From Cryptosporangium sp044454545 (GTDB lineage Bacteria; Actinomycetota; Actinomycetes; Mycobacteriales; Cryptosporangiaceae): a DNA stretch of 64,000 nt. A program made the position numbers and the translations under genes. Under the pieces are notes generated by a model, which saw only the letters and a list, made by a program, of their open reading frames with translations, ran no database searches and was not told the origin of the DNA. Shown here piece after piece: positions 51,810 through 58,559 of the stretch. The DNA lies in the NCBI RefSeq assembly GCF_044454545.1, contig NZ_JBITDV010000009.1:310001-374000 (forward strand), read 5' to 3'. The number at the start of each line of letters is the position of its first letter. Position 1 is the first letter of the stretch.

Positions 51810-52699
51810 CGTCGATCCTCCTCGCGCACGACATTGGTGATTTCGCCCAGTCCGTCGATCGCCACCCGGATCGTGTCGCCGTGGCGCAGGAACAGCCCCT
51901 GCCCGGCTCCGACGCCGGCGGGTGTGCCCGTGGCGATGACGTCGCCCGGCTCGAGCGTGGCGACCCGGCTGGCCGCGGAGATGAGCTCGTCGACCGGGCA
52001 GATCATGTCGGCGGTCGACTCGTCCTGCCGGAGCTCGTCGTTCACCCACAGACGAACCCGCAGCCGCTGCGGATCGGGGACCTGGGACGCGGGTGTGATG
52101 CCGGGCCCCAACGGAAGCGACATGTCCTCCGCTTTCGAGGCGAACCAGTCGTACTGGAACGCCTCGGCCGGCACGTTCACGCGGCGGTGGTATCCCCGCG
52201 CGGTCACGTCGTTGGCGACGCAGTATCCGGCCACGTGATCGAGCGCCCGGCCGACCGGGATGTCACGTCCCCCGAGGCCGATCACCACGGCCAGCTCGGC
52301 TTCCCAGTCGTACCGGGCCCGCTCGGCGTCGCGGATGACGATCGGGTCGGTCGGGCCGACCAGCGTGGTCGTCGGTGGCTTGAGGAAGAAGTACGGTACC
52401 CAGTCGTCCCCGGGCACCTCGCCGCCCATCTCCCGGATGTGCCGCCGGTAGTTGACGCCCGCGCACAGCACCTTGCGCGGCCAGGTGATCGGCTGGAGCA
52501 AGTGCGCGTCGGCGACGACCGGAGCGCCGTCGAGCGACCATCCGGCGAGCACCCCGGCCGCGGCCGGCCAGTGATCGAGCAGATCCAGCATGCTCGTCCA
52601 CTGCTTGAGCTCCGGCGGTTGCACGACGGTGCCGTCCTCGAAGCGGACGCCCAACCGCGTCTCGCTCCCGTCGGCGATCGCGACCAGGGCGTAGTTCAT
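51806..52699 (-). CDS. Fumarylacetoacetate hydrolase-family protein
   Basis: 297 residues from ATG 52699, overlapping the upstream dehydrogenase stop. The FAH fold is marked by KVLCAGVNYRRHIREMG, FFLKPPTTTLVGP, YDWEAELAVVIG (with the acidic metal ligands of the family), CVANDVTARGYHR and GDVIATGTPAGVG. Members hydrolyse or decarboxylate beta-diketo acids or 2-keto acids from aromatic ring cleavage using Mg2+. It fits the lower part of the meta-cleavage route in this locus. Confidence 0.93.
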   Translation of the reverse strand: MNYALVAIADGSETRLGVRFEDGTVVQPPELKQWTSMLDLLDHWPAAAGVLAGWSLDGAPVVADAHLLQPITWPRKVLCAGVNYRRHIREMGGEVPGDDWVPYFFLKPPTTTLVGPTDPIVIRDAERARYDWEAELAVVIGLGGRDIPVGRALDHVAGYCVANDVTARGYHRRVNVPAEAFQYDWFASKAEDMSLPLGPGITPASQVPDPQRLRVRLWVNDELRQDESTADMICPVDELISAASRVATLEPGDVIATGTPAGVGAGQGLFLRHGDTIRVAIDGLGEITNVVREEDRR

Positions 52700-53562
52700 A
52701 CAGTTTCTCCAGCGAGCTGTGCGTGCACGGCGGCGATGTCCAGCTCGGCCCAGCCGTCGGCCATCGCCTTGTCGAATACGGTCTTGGCGGCCGTGAAGAC
52801 CGGTGTGTTCACACCCGACGCGGCGGCAGCGGCGGCGATCTGTACGAGGATGGCGTGCAGGGTCTCGATCGGGCCGGGAGCCGGCGTCCACTGCTGGGCG
52901 CGCATGACCGGCCCGCGCTGGGCGAGGATGGCCGACGAGCTGATCGACGTGTCGAGCGTCCGCTGGACCAGCTCGAGGTCGAGTCCCAGGTTGCGGGCCA
53001 GCAGGATGGCTTCCGCGGCCGCCACCGTGTGGATGCCGATCAGCAGGTTCGCGACGTACTTCATGCTCGCCCCGGCGCCGAAAGCGCCGACGTCGACCCA
53101 GCGCCCGGAGATGGCGTCGAGCACGGGGGTGACCGCGTCGATGCTGGCTTGCTCGCCGGAGACGAACGTCGTGGCGAGCCTCGGTGCCACCATGCCGGGG
53201 CTGCCGCTGATCGGGCAGTCGAGCAGATCACCACCGGCCGCGCGGACGGCGTCGCGGACCGCGGCCTTGCGGGTGACGTCGGTCGTGCTCATCTCGATGT
53301 GCACGGTGCCCGGGCGCAGGCCGTGCACGGTGCCCCGGGGGCCGAGGACCACTTCTTCGACCGCGTCGGCGTCCGGCACGATCGACAGCAGGACGTCGGA
53401 GGCGGCCGCGACCTCGGCGGGGGAGCCGGCGAAGGTGCCGCCGGCCGCGACGAGCTCGGGGCTGCCGGACCGCCGGAAGCCGGTCACGCCGAAGCCGCGT
53501 TCCATGAGGTTCCGGGCGATCGGTAAACCCATCTTCCCCAGCCCGATGACTCCCACATTCAT
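52696..53562 (-). CDS. NAD-dependent dehydrogenase of the 3-hydroxyisobutyrate dehydrogenase family
   Basis: 288 residues from ATG 53562, which has GGAAGG 8 bases upstream; a GTG three codons earlier overlaps that site. Rossmann motif GLGKMGLPIARNLMERG, then CPISGSPG (substrate-binding loop) and the catalytic Lys in GAGASMKYVANLL, with ... G/DTSISSSAI beyond. Such enzymes oxidise beta-hydroxy acids. It is the second gene of the operon led by the YCII protein and is coupled to the FAH gene. Confidence 0.92.
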   Translation of the reverse strand: MNVGVIGLGKMGLPIARNLMERGFGVTGFRRSGSPELVAAGGTFAGSPAEVAAASDVLLSIVPDADAVEEVVLGPRGTVHGLRPGTVHIEMSTTDVTRKAAVRDAVRAAGGDLLDCPISGSPGMVAPRLATTFVSGEQASIDAVTPVLDAISGRWVDVGAFGAGASMKYVANLLIGIHTVAAAEAILLARNLGLDLELVQRTLDTSISSSAILAQRGPVMRAQQWTPAPGPIETLHAILVQIAAAAAASGVNTPVFTAAKTVFDKAMADGWAELDIAAVHAQLAGETV

Positions 53563-53578
53563 TGTGGTCACCTTCCTG

Positions 53579-53929
53579 TCAGGCCCAGGCGTGGGTGCCT
53601 GCGCCGAGGGAGATTCGTATCTCGACCGCGCCTTCGTTGACCCGCCATCCGAAGATCTCGACGCTCCGCAGGCCGGCGAGCACGAAGGGATCGGACTCGG
53701 CGATCGTCCGCGCGTGCTCGGCCGACTCGGCCCTCAGGACCGTGACGCCCGAACCGGGCCGGACCCGGGGCCCGGTGGTCAGCGGGCCGGACAGGAACAC
53801 GGTTCCGGCCTTCTCCAACTGCAGCAACCAGGCGACGTGCGATTCGACGTGGCTCTCGATCTCCGCGGTGGTGGTCGTCTCGGCGGGGGTCGAAAGGACG
53901 AGCCAGTAGTCGCGCCCGAGAAGCGTCAT
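53579..53929 (-). CDS. YCII-family small protein
   Basis: 116 residues. The YCII/YciI pattern is HVAWLLQLEKAGTVFLSGPLTTG, then VTVLRAESAEHARTIAESDPFVLAGLRSVEIFGWRV. YciI-like proteins are ferredoxin-like dimers with a His/Asp pair and have been proposed as small lactonases or dehalogenases; muconolactone isomerase-type activity would fit a catabolic operon. First gene of the seven-gene minus operon; the GntR palindrome at 53933 lies 4 bases before its ATG. Confidence 0.88.
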   Translation of the reverse strand: MTLLGRDYWLVLSTPAETTTTAEIESHVESHVAWLLQLEKAGTVFLSGPLTTGPRVRPGSGVTVLRAESAEHARTIAESDPFVLAGLRSVEIFGWRVNEGAVEIRISLGAGTHAWA

Positions 53930-53932
53930 AGC

Positions 53933-53950
53933 GAAACTGTATGCAGTTTC
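53933..53950. promoter_or_regulatory. GntR operator O1 (perfect palindrome)
   Basis: GAAACTGTATGCAGTTTC: 7-bp arms around TATG. It abuts the start codon of the YCII operon and lies in the 82-bp gap to the GntR gene. The core CTGTATGCAG recurs at 53972-53981 and at 56972-56981. Confidence 0.8.
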
Positions 53951-53970
53951 GGGGGAAGGTCAAGGGCCGA

Positions 53971-53983
53971 TCTGTATGCAGTC
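53971..53983. promoter_or_regulatory. GntR operator O2 (core palindrome)
   Basis: TCTGTATGCAGTC with the core CTGTATGCAG, identical to O1 and O3 over 10 bases but with weaker flanks. It lies 28 bases before the chosen GntR start and contains an upstream in-frame ATG (53976), which argues that the true start is at 54012. Suited to autorepression. Confidence 0.7.
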
Positions 53984-54011
53984 TGAGTTCGCGGTCGTGG
54001 ACAATGGCGGC

Positions 54012-54776
54012 ATGGCACGCACTCCCACGCTCGTCCCCGGCCTGCGGAAGATCGACCTCCCCGAGGTCCGGCAGGCCATCCCCGCGCTGCACGCGTACCT
54101 GCGTGAGTGCGTGCTGGACGGCACGCTCGTCCCCGGCACCAAGCTCTCCCAGGTGGCGCTGGCCGACCAACTCGGCGTCAGCCGGACGCCGCTGCGCGAG
54201 GTGCTGCGGATGCTGCAGGAAGAGGGCCTGGTCGAGATCGAACCGAACCAGCGGACCCGGGTCGCCGGGCTCGACCCGGAAGAGCTCGACGAGGTGTACG
54301 CCAGCCGGATCCTGCTGGAGACGCTCGCGCTGTCGATGACGCTCGACAGCTTCACCGTCAAGGACCAGCGTCGCGCCAAGGCGATGCTGACGTCGATGCG
54401 CCGGGCGGCCAAGGCATCGGACTTCCGGCAGTGGTTCGAGTCGCACGGCGAGTTCCACCGGATCCTCACCGCCGGGGCCGGGCCGTCGCTGCGACGACAG
54501 CTCACCGCCTACGGCGACCGCAGCATCCGCTACATCCGCATCTACCAGCTCGCCGACCCGACCAGCTGGCAGACGGCCGGCGACCTCGAGCACGCCGCGA
54601 TCCTCGAGTCGCTGACCGAGCACGACGGTCCGGCCGCGCTGTCGGGTCTGGCGCATCACCTGGCCCGCACCGCCGAGCGGGTGCTGACCGATTGCGCCCC
54701 CGGCTACGAGATCACGGCGGTGACCCACGCGCTCCGCCTCGTCGATCACCAGCCCGATCACCAGCCCGATCACTAG
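54012..54776 (+). CDS. GntR-family (FCD) transcriptional regulator
   Basis: 254 residues from ATG 54012; an in-frame ATG at 53976 lies inside an operator and is less likely. The N-terminal winged helix has LRECVLDGTLVPGTKLSQVALADQLGVSRTPLREVLRMLQEEGLVE. The C-terminal FCD domain is helical, with Asp and His metal-ligand candidates (SHGEFHRIL, AHHLARTAERVL). The last residues are a tandem repeat (DHQPDHQPDH). It faces the YCII operon and should repress that operon, its own gene and the operon starting at 56863 until an aromatic intermediate binds. Confidence 0.92.
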   Translation: MARTPTLVPGLRKIDLPEVRQAIPALHAYLRECVLDGTLVPGTKLSQVALADQLGVSRTPLREVLRMLQEEGLVEIEPNQRTRVAGLDPEELDEVYASRILLETLALSMTLDSFTVKDQRRAKAMLTSMRRAAKASDFRQWFESHGEFHRILTAGAGPSLRRQLTAYGDRSIRYIRIYQLADPTSWQTAGDLEHAAILESLTEHDGPAALSGLAHHLARTAERVLTDCAPGYEITAVTHALRLVDHQPDHQPDH

Positions 54777-54784
54777 GCGGGTCA

Positions 54785-55618
54785 CTAGGCCGACAGGAAC
54801 GGATCCACGACGGCGAGGAACTCGGCGGTCTTCTCGATCATCGTCCAGTGGCCGCAGCCGCCGATGACGTGCAAACGGCAGTCCGGAAGCAGATCGACGA
54901 GCGCTTCGGACGACGATCGCCAGGGCACGACCCGGTCCTCGCGACCGTGCACCATCAGCACCGGCTGGTGCACCGCCGTCAGCTCCGCACCGGAGAGCGC
55001 GAGGTCGTCGACCCAGCGTTGCCGCGGCGCCGGGAACATCGCGGCCCAGGAATCGGCGACCGCGGGATCCAGGCTCGACTCGTAGCGCATCCGCACCAGA
55101 TCGTCGGTGATCAGGCCGCGGTCGTAGGCGAACAACCCGATGACTTCCCGCATCGCCTCGACGCCCGGCGAGTAGCCCCAGACCGTGTCCAGGCCGGCCG
55201 GAAGTGGCATCGCCACCCCCATCGTGCCCATCAACACGATCCGCCGGACCCGGGCCGGCCGGGCCGCCGCCAGCGACAGCGCGATCGCGCCGCCCATCGA
55301 GTTGCCGATCACGTCGACCTCGGTGACGCCGAGCGCGTCGAGGAGCGCCAGTGCGTGGGCGGTCCACGCCTCGCGTCCGAACGTCCGCGGCTCTCCGGTC
55401 GCGGTGCCGCCGAAACCGAGCTGGTCGGGGGCGATGACCCGCCGTCCACTCCGCAGCGCCGGAAGAATCGGACGCCAGTTGGCCGCCGCGCTCACCCCGG
55501 GCCCGGAGCCGTGCAGCAGGAGGACCGGAGGTGACGCGCTACCCGTGTCGCCGGTGTCGATCACCGCGGTCGCGACTCCGGCGACGTCGACGACGTACTG
55601 CTCGATCGCGATCGTCAT
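54785..55618 (-). CDS. Meta-cleavage product hydrolase-like alpha/beta hydrolase (HsaD/BphD type)
   Basis: 277 residues from ATG 55618, overlapping the dioxygenase stop (ATGA). Oxyanion region LLLHGSGPGVSAAANWRPIL is the hallmark of C-C hydrolases of the MhpC/BphD/HsaD group. Nucleophile Ser107 in GNSMGG, catalytic Asp in HGREDRVVP and His in GCGHWTMIE complete the triad. It would cleave the ring-fission product made by the upstream extradiol dioxygenase. Last gene of the three-gene operon under operator 56967. Confidence 0.94.
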   Translation of the reverse strand: MTIAIEQYVVDVAGVATAVIDTGDTGSASPPVLLLHGSGPGVSAAANWRPILPALRSGRRVIAPDQLGFGGTATGEPRTFGREAWTAHALALLDALGVTEVDVIGNSMGGAIALSLAAARPARVRRIVLMGTMGVAMPLPAGLDTVWGYSPGVEAMREVIGLFAYDRGLITDDLVRMRYESSLDPAVADSWAAMFPAPRQRWVDDLALSGAELTAVHQPVLMVHGREDRVVPWRSSSEALVDLLPDCRLHVIGGCGHWTMIEKTAEFLAVVDPFLSA

Positions 55619-56496
55619 GCCTGCCTCAGTTGTGGTTGCGTGGAGACCCGCCGGGTCGGGCCGAGCCACATGTCGATCGATCCCGGCTCGTCCGGGTCGA
55701 ACGTGCGGGGCCGCCAGGCGTCTTCGTCCTCGATGCGGCGCACGCCGAACGAGTACTCGTAGGTGAACCCCTCGGGACCGAGGAAGTACAGGAACACGGC
55801 GGTCGACTGCGGGTGCCGGCCCGGCCCCATCTCGATCTCGACGCCCTCCGCCTGCAGGAAATGCCAATTGCGGAAGACGTCGTCCAGCGTCGCCACCTGG
55901 AAGTTCAGGTGGCAGAGGCCCGGACCGTCACCACGGAACACCGCGAGTTTGTGATGCACCGGGTCGATGCGGATCAGGCACGCCGCGTCGCCGATCCAGT
56001 CGGAGACCCGGGCGTTGAAGTGCGTGTTCCAGAACCGGTAGGCCTCCCGCACGTCCGGGGCGTCGAGGCACAGGTGGCCGAACTCGGTGATGCCGGCGGG
56101 ACGGGTGAACCCGACCGGCCGCGTGATGGTCTCCTGGTGGGCGACGAGTTCGACGCGGTTGCCGAACGGGTCGTCGAACCCGACGAACGACCGGACGCGG
56201 CGCGACCGCGCGGCGGCCGCGTCGCCGCGCGTCACGGCGTATCCGGCCCGTTCGAGGTGCCGCTCCGCGGCGGCCAGCGCGTCTTCGTCGCGGACCAGGA
56301 ACCCCGACGAGATGACGCCGGACGCTCCTTCCACCAGCGCCAGGCAGTGGTGGCGCGAGTCGGCGCGTAAGTGGGCGACGCCGGGTTCGGTCGGCTCGGC
56401 GAGTTCCAGCCCGACGACGCGGGTCGCGAAGTCCACCGCCTTGGTCAGGTCGGCGGCTCCCGAGCGCACATAGGCGATGTCACTCAGCTCGATCAT
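55615..56496 (-). CDS. Type I extradiol ring-cleavage dioxygenase (HsaC/BphC type)
   Basis: 293 residues from ATG 56496 (GAGAGGAA upstream). Two VOC modules; the C-terminal one carries the Fe(II) triad His141 (EFGHLCLDAPD), His196 (LCHLNFQVA) and Glu247 (FTYEYSFG). Second-shell His182 and His228 match the catalytic His pair of BphC. It should open a catechol ring meta to the hydroxyls. The neighbouring hydrolase and the HsaA-like monooxygenase further right support a bulky or steroid-type catechol, but the substrate cannot be read from sequence. Confidence 0.95.
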   Translation of the reverse strand: MIELSDIAYVRSGAADLTKAVDFATRVVGLELAEPTEPGVAHLRADSRHHCLALVEGASGVISSGFLVRDEDALAAAERHLERAGYAVTRGDAAAARSRRVRSFVGFDDPFGNRVELVAHQETITRPVGFTRPAGITEFGHLCLDAPDVREAYRFWNTHFNARVSDWIGDAACLIRIDPVHHKLAVFRGDGPGLCHLNFQVATLDDVFRNWHFLQAEGVEIEMGPGRHPQSTAVFLYFLGPEGFTYEYSFGVRRIEDEDAWRPRTFDPDEPGSIDMWLGPTRRVSTQPQLRQA

Positions 56497-56509
56497 GAGC
56501 GAGTTCCTC

Positions 56510-56863
56510 TCAGGCGAACACGGGTGCCAGATCGATGTAGATCTGCCAGTGCCGCACCAGGTCACCCTCGAAAGCCAGGATGTCGGCGTTGGGCACGGTG
56601 ACGTGCTTGCCGTCCTTCCGGGTGTACTCGACGTCGATCCGGACGATCGTGTCGCCGTCGAGGTCCCAGCGGTCGACGATGCGGTGGCTCAGCCCGTCGA
56701 TCGTGGAGAAGAAGCCGGCGACGGCGTCCCGTACGGCGGCGCGTCCGACTACCGGCTCGCCGTTCCCGAAGACGAAGACGACGTCCTCGGTCAGGTGAGC
56801 GACGAACTGGTCGGGGTCGAATGAATCGATGGCAGCAAAAATGGCGGCGACGTTGCGGCTCAT
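56510..56863 (-). CDS. SnoaL-like (NTF2-fold) protein
   Basis: 117 residues. The cone-shaped NTF2 fold is suggested by FAAIDSFDPDQFVAHLTEDVVFVFGNGEPVVGRAAVRDAVAGFF and by the C-terminal VRHWQIYIDLAPVFA. SnoaL-like enzymes catalyse isomerisation or hydration of cyclic substrates, or act as binding proteins. First gene of the operon with the extradiol dioxygenase and hydrolase, 104 bases downstream of a perfect GntR operator. The exact role is unknown. Confidence 0.87.
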   Translation of the reverse strand: MSRNVAAIFAAIDSFDPDQFVAHLTEDVVFVFGNGEPVVGRAAVRDAVAGFFSTIDGLSHRIVDRWDLDGDTIVRIDVEYTRKDGKHVTVPNADILAFEGDLVRHWQIYIDLAPVFA

Positions 56864-56966
56864 GGCTGTCTCCTGGCGGCGTGTGGCGCGTCATCGAGCG
56901 ACGATCGTGGAGCGATGGTGGCGGCCTCGGTACGGCGTCCCATCCGTGCTCACAGGGTTGCTGAGG

Positions 56967-56986
56967 CAAAACTGTATGCAGTTTTG
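56967..56986. promoter_or_regulatory. GntR operator O3 (perfect palindrome)
   Basis: A perfect inverted repeat with 8-bp arms (CAAAACTG / CAGTTTTG) around TATG, sharing the CTGTATGCAG core of O1 and O2. It lies 104 bases before the SnoaL-like gene in a 311-bp gap with no other gene, and links the dioxygenase operon to the GntR regulator 3 kb away. Confidence 0.8.
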
Positions 56987-57174
56987 GGCCGATGTCAAGG
57001 GTCCGGCGGCGGTCGGCGAGTCGGTTTCGCGGATCATCCGGCATGTGCCCGGCGGCCCGGGCCGATCCGGTGTGGACCGCCGGCGGGGCCTGCCGCCGAG
57101 GGTGCCTGGCGGCGACGGGTCCCGGCCCGGCGTCCGGAGCGACGGGACGCACGGGAGGTTGTTAGCGTGCGCGC

Positions 57175-58458
57175 ATGACGACTGACCACGGGCGGGCCGC
57201 GGGGACCGTGTTCGCCGCGGCGGCGGGAGCGCTGGCCGGCGCGGCGTTCACCGGCCGCCGGGGGGCACGTGCGGCGGCGGCCGGCGGTCTCGCCGGTGCG
57301 GCGGCGCTGGCGGCCGTGGAGGCGGTGGCGCGCGCACGCCAGCGGCCGGGAGAGGTTCCGGCGTGGTGGTCGCGCGTGGTGATGAGCGGTGCGCTCGCGG
57401 CTCCGGCCGGGTGGCTCGGCGGGCGGGTCACGACGGCCGGGCCGGTGGCGATCGGCGTGGCCGCCGGGGCGGTCGCGGGAGCCCTAGGGCTGCGTCCGCA
57501 GAAGGTGGCGCTCGGGCCGGTGGTCGGCGGTGCGATCGGGTGGGCGTGGCAGCTGGCGCGGGGCTCGGACGCGGCGCCCGCGGCGGTTGCGGCGAGTGCG
57601 GTCGTCGGCTTCCGCGCGCTGTCGGCGGTGGTGTTCCGCGATCCGCAGGTCGACCTGCTGGCCGAGCAGGTACCGGCCGAGGAACTGCCGTTCGTGGTCC
57701 CGCTCGAGGCGCGCACCGGTTTCGTCGGCACCGGCTACGTGCGCAAGCTCGCTGAGGTGCTCGGCGGGACCTACCGGGCCGACGCCGAGGACGTGGGAAT
57801 CGTCGCCTCGCTCGACGACCTCGCCGGTCCGCAGTTCGATCCCGCGGGTGTTGATGCCCTCGTGCGTGAGTTCTACGAGCACACCACCCGGTTCCGGCTC
57901 GACATCGTCCCCGAGTGGCGGCTCTGGGTGCGGCCCGGCTACCTGCTCTACCGGACGCTCGTGGCGCGGCCGCTGGGTCAGGCGAACGTGCCGATGAACC
58001 AGCGCGAGACCCTCCGTGGCGTGCGCAGCCGCATCGACACCATCACGCCGGACGGCACGGACCTGATCGGTGTCCGGGGCTGGATCCGCTCGTTCGCCGA
58101 CACCGACGAGGCGATCTACGTCGGTATCTACACGACCTACCGGGACGACGGCCGCGGCTACGTCAGCGTCGGGTTCCCGGTGCCGCAGGGCAGTTTCACG
58201 GCGACGTTGCTGCCGATGCCCCGCCAGGACGGCGGGCTCGTGCTCACCAGCCGCAGTGAACTCGCGCACCCCGGCCACTACCTGAGCTACGTCGACCCGG
58301 AGACGCGCGCGCTCACCACGCTGGCCGTGCCCGGCTTCGCCGAGCGTCTCGACGTCTACACCGACGCCGGCGAGCTGCGGGCCGAGCACGCGTTCTCCCT
58401 GTACGGGATGCCGTTCCTGGTGCTGCACTACACGATCCACCGCAAGCACCCCGGCTAG
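57175..58458 (+). CDS. Conserved hypothetical membrane-associated protein
   Basis: 427 residues. The first 135 residues hold four Ala/Gly-rich hydrophobic segments that could cross the membrane. The remainder is soluble-looking with VPLEARTGFVGTGYVRKLAEVLGG, FYEHTTRFRLDIVPEW and a hydrophobic lipase-like or sterol-handling flavour, but no motif I can assign. A TTAGCG element lies 5 bases before the ATG and no ribosome binding site is seen, so the transcript may be leaderless. Independent transcription between the two catabolic operons. Confidence 0.75.
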   Translation: MTTDHGRAAGTVFAAAAGALAGAAFTGRRGARAAAAGGLAGAAALAAVEAVARARQRPGEVPAWWSRVVMSGALAAPAGWLGGRVTTAGPVAIGVAAGAVAGALGLRPQKVALGPVVGGAIGWAWQLARGSDAAPAAVAASAVVGFRALSAVVFRDPQVDLLAEQVPAEELPFVVPLEARTGFVGTGYVRKLAEVLGGTYRADAEDVGIVASLDDLAGPQFDPAGVDALVREFYEHTTRFRLDIVPEWRLWVRPGYLLYRTLVARPLGQANVPMNQRETLRGVRSRIDTITPDGTDLIGVRGWIRSFADTDEAIYVGIYTTYRDDGRGYVSVGFPVPQGSFTATLLPMPRQDGGLVLTSRSELAHPGHYLSYVDPETRALTTLAVPGFAERLDVYTDAGELRAEHAFSLYGMPFLVLHYTIHRKHPG

Positions 58459-58475
58459 GAGGCCCCGGCCAAGAT

Positions 58476-58492
58476 AGATACACTCTGTATCT
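58476..58492. promoter_or_regulatory. TetR-type operator palindrome
   Basis: AGATACACTCTGTATCT: 7-bp arms around CTC, the TACA-TGTA layout typical of TetR-family sites. It lies 68 bases before the CocE-like gene that starts the plus-strand operon. The TetR gene at 63888, just after the operon, is the obvious candidate regulator. Confidence 0.65.
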
Positions 58493-58559
58493 TGACGCGT
58501 GTCCTTGTCGCGTGCACGCTAATGACCCGAACGTTACGGGTAATTAACGAGGTGACGCG

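Noticed and set aside
54740..54776. Short tandem repeat at the end of the GntR gene
   Set aside because: A coding repeat giving DHQPDHQPDH; simple slippage expansion is sufficient, with no sign of a regulatory or CRISPR repeat.
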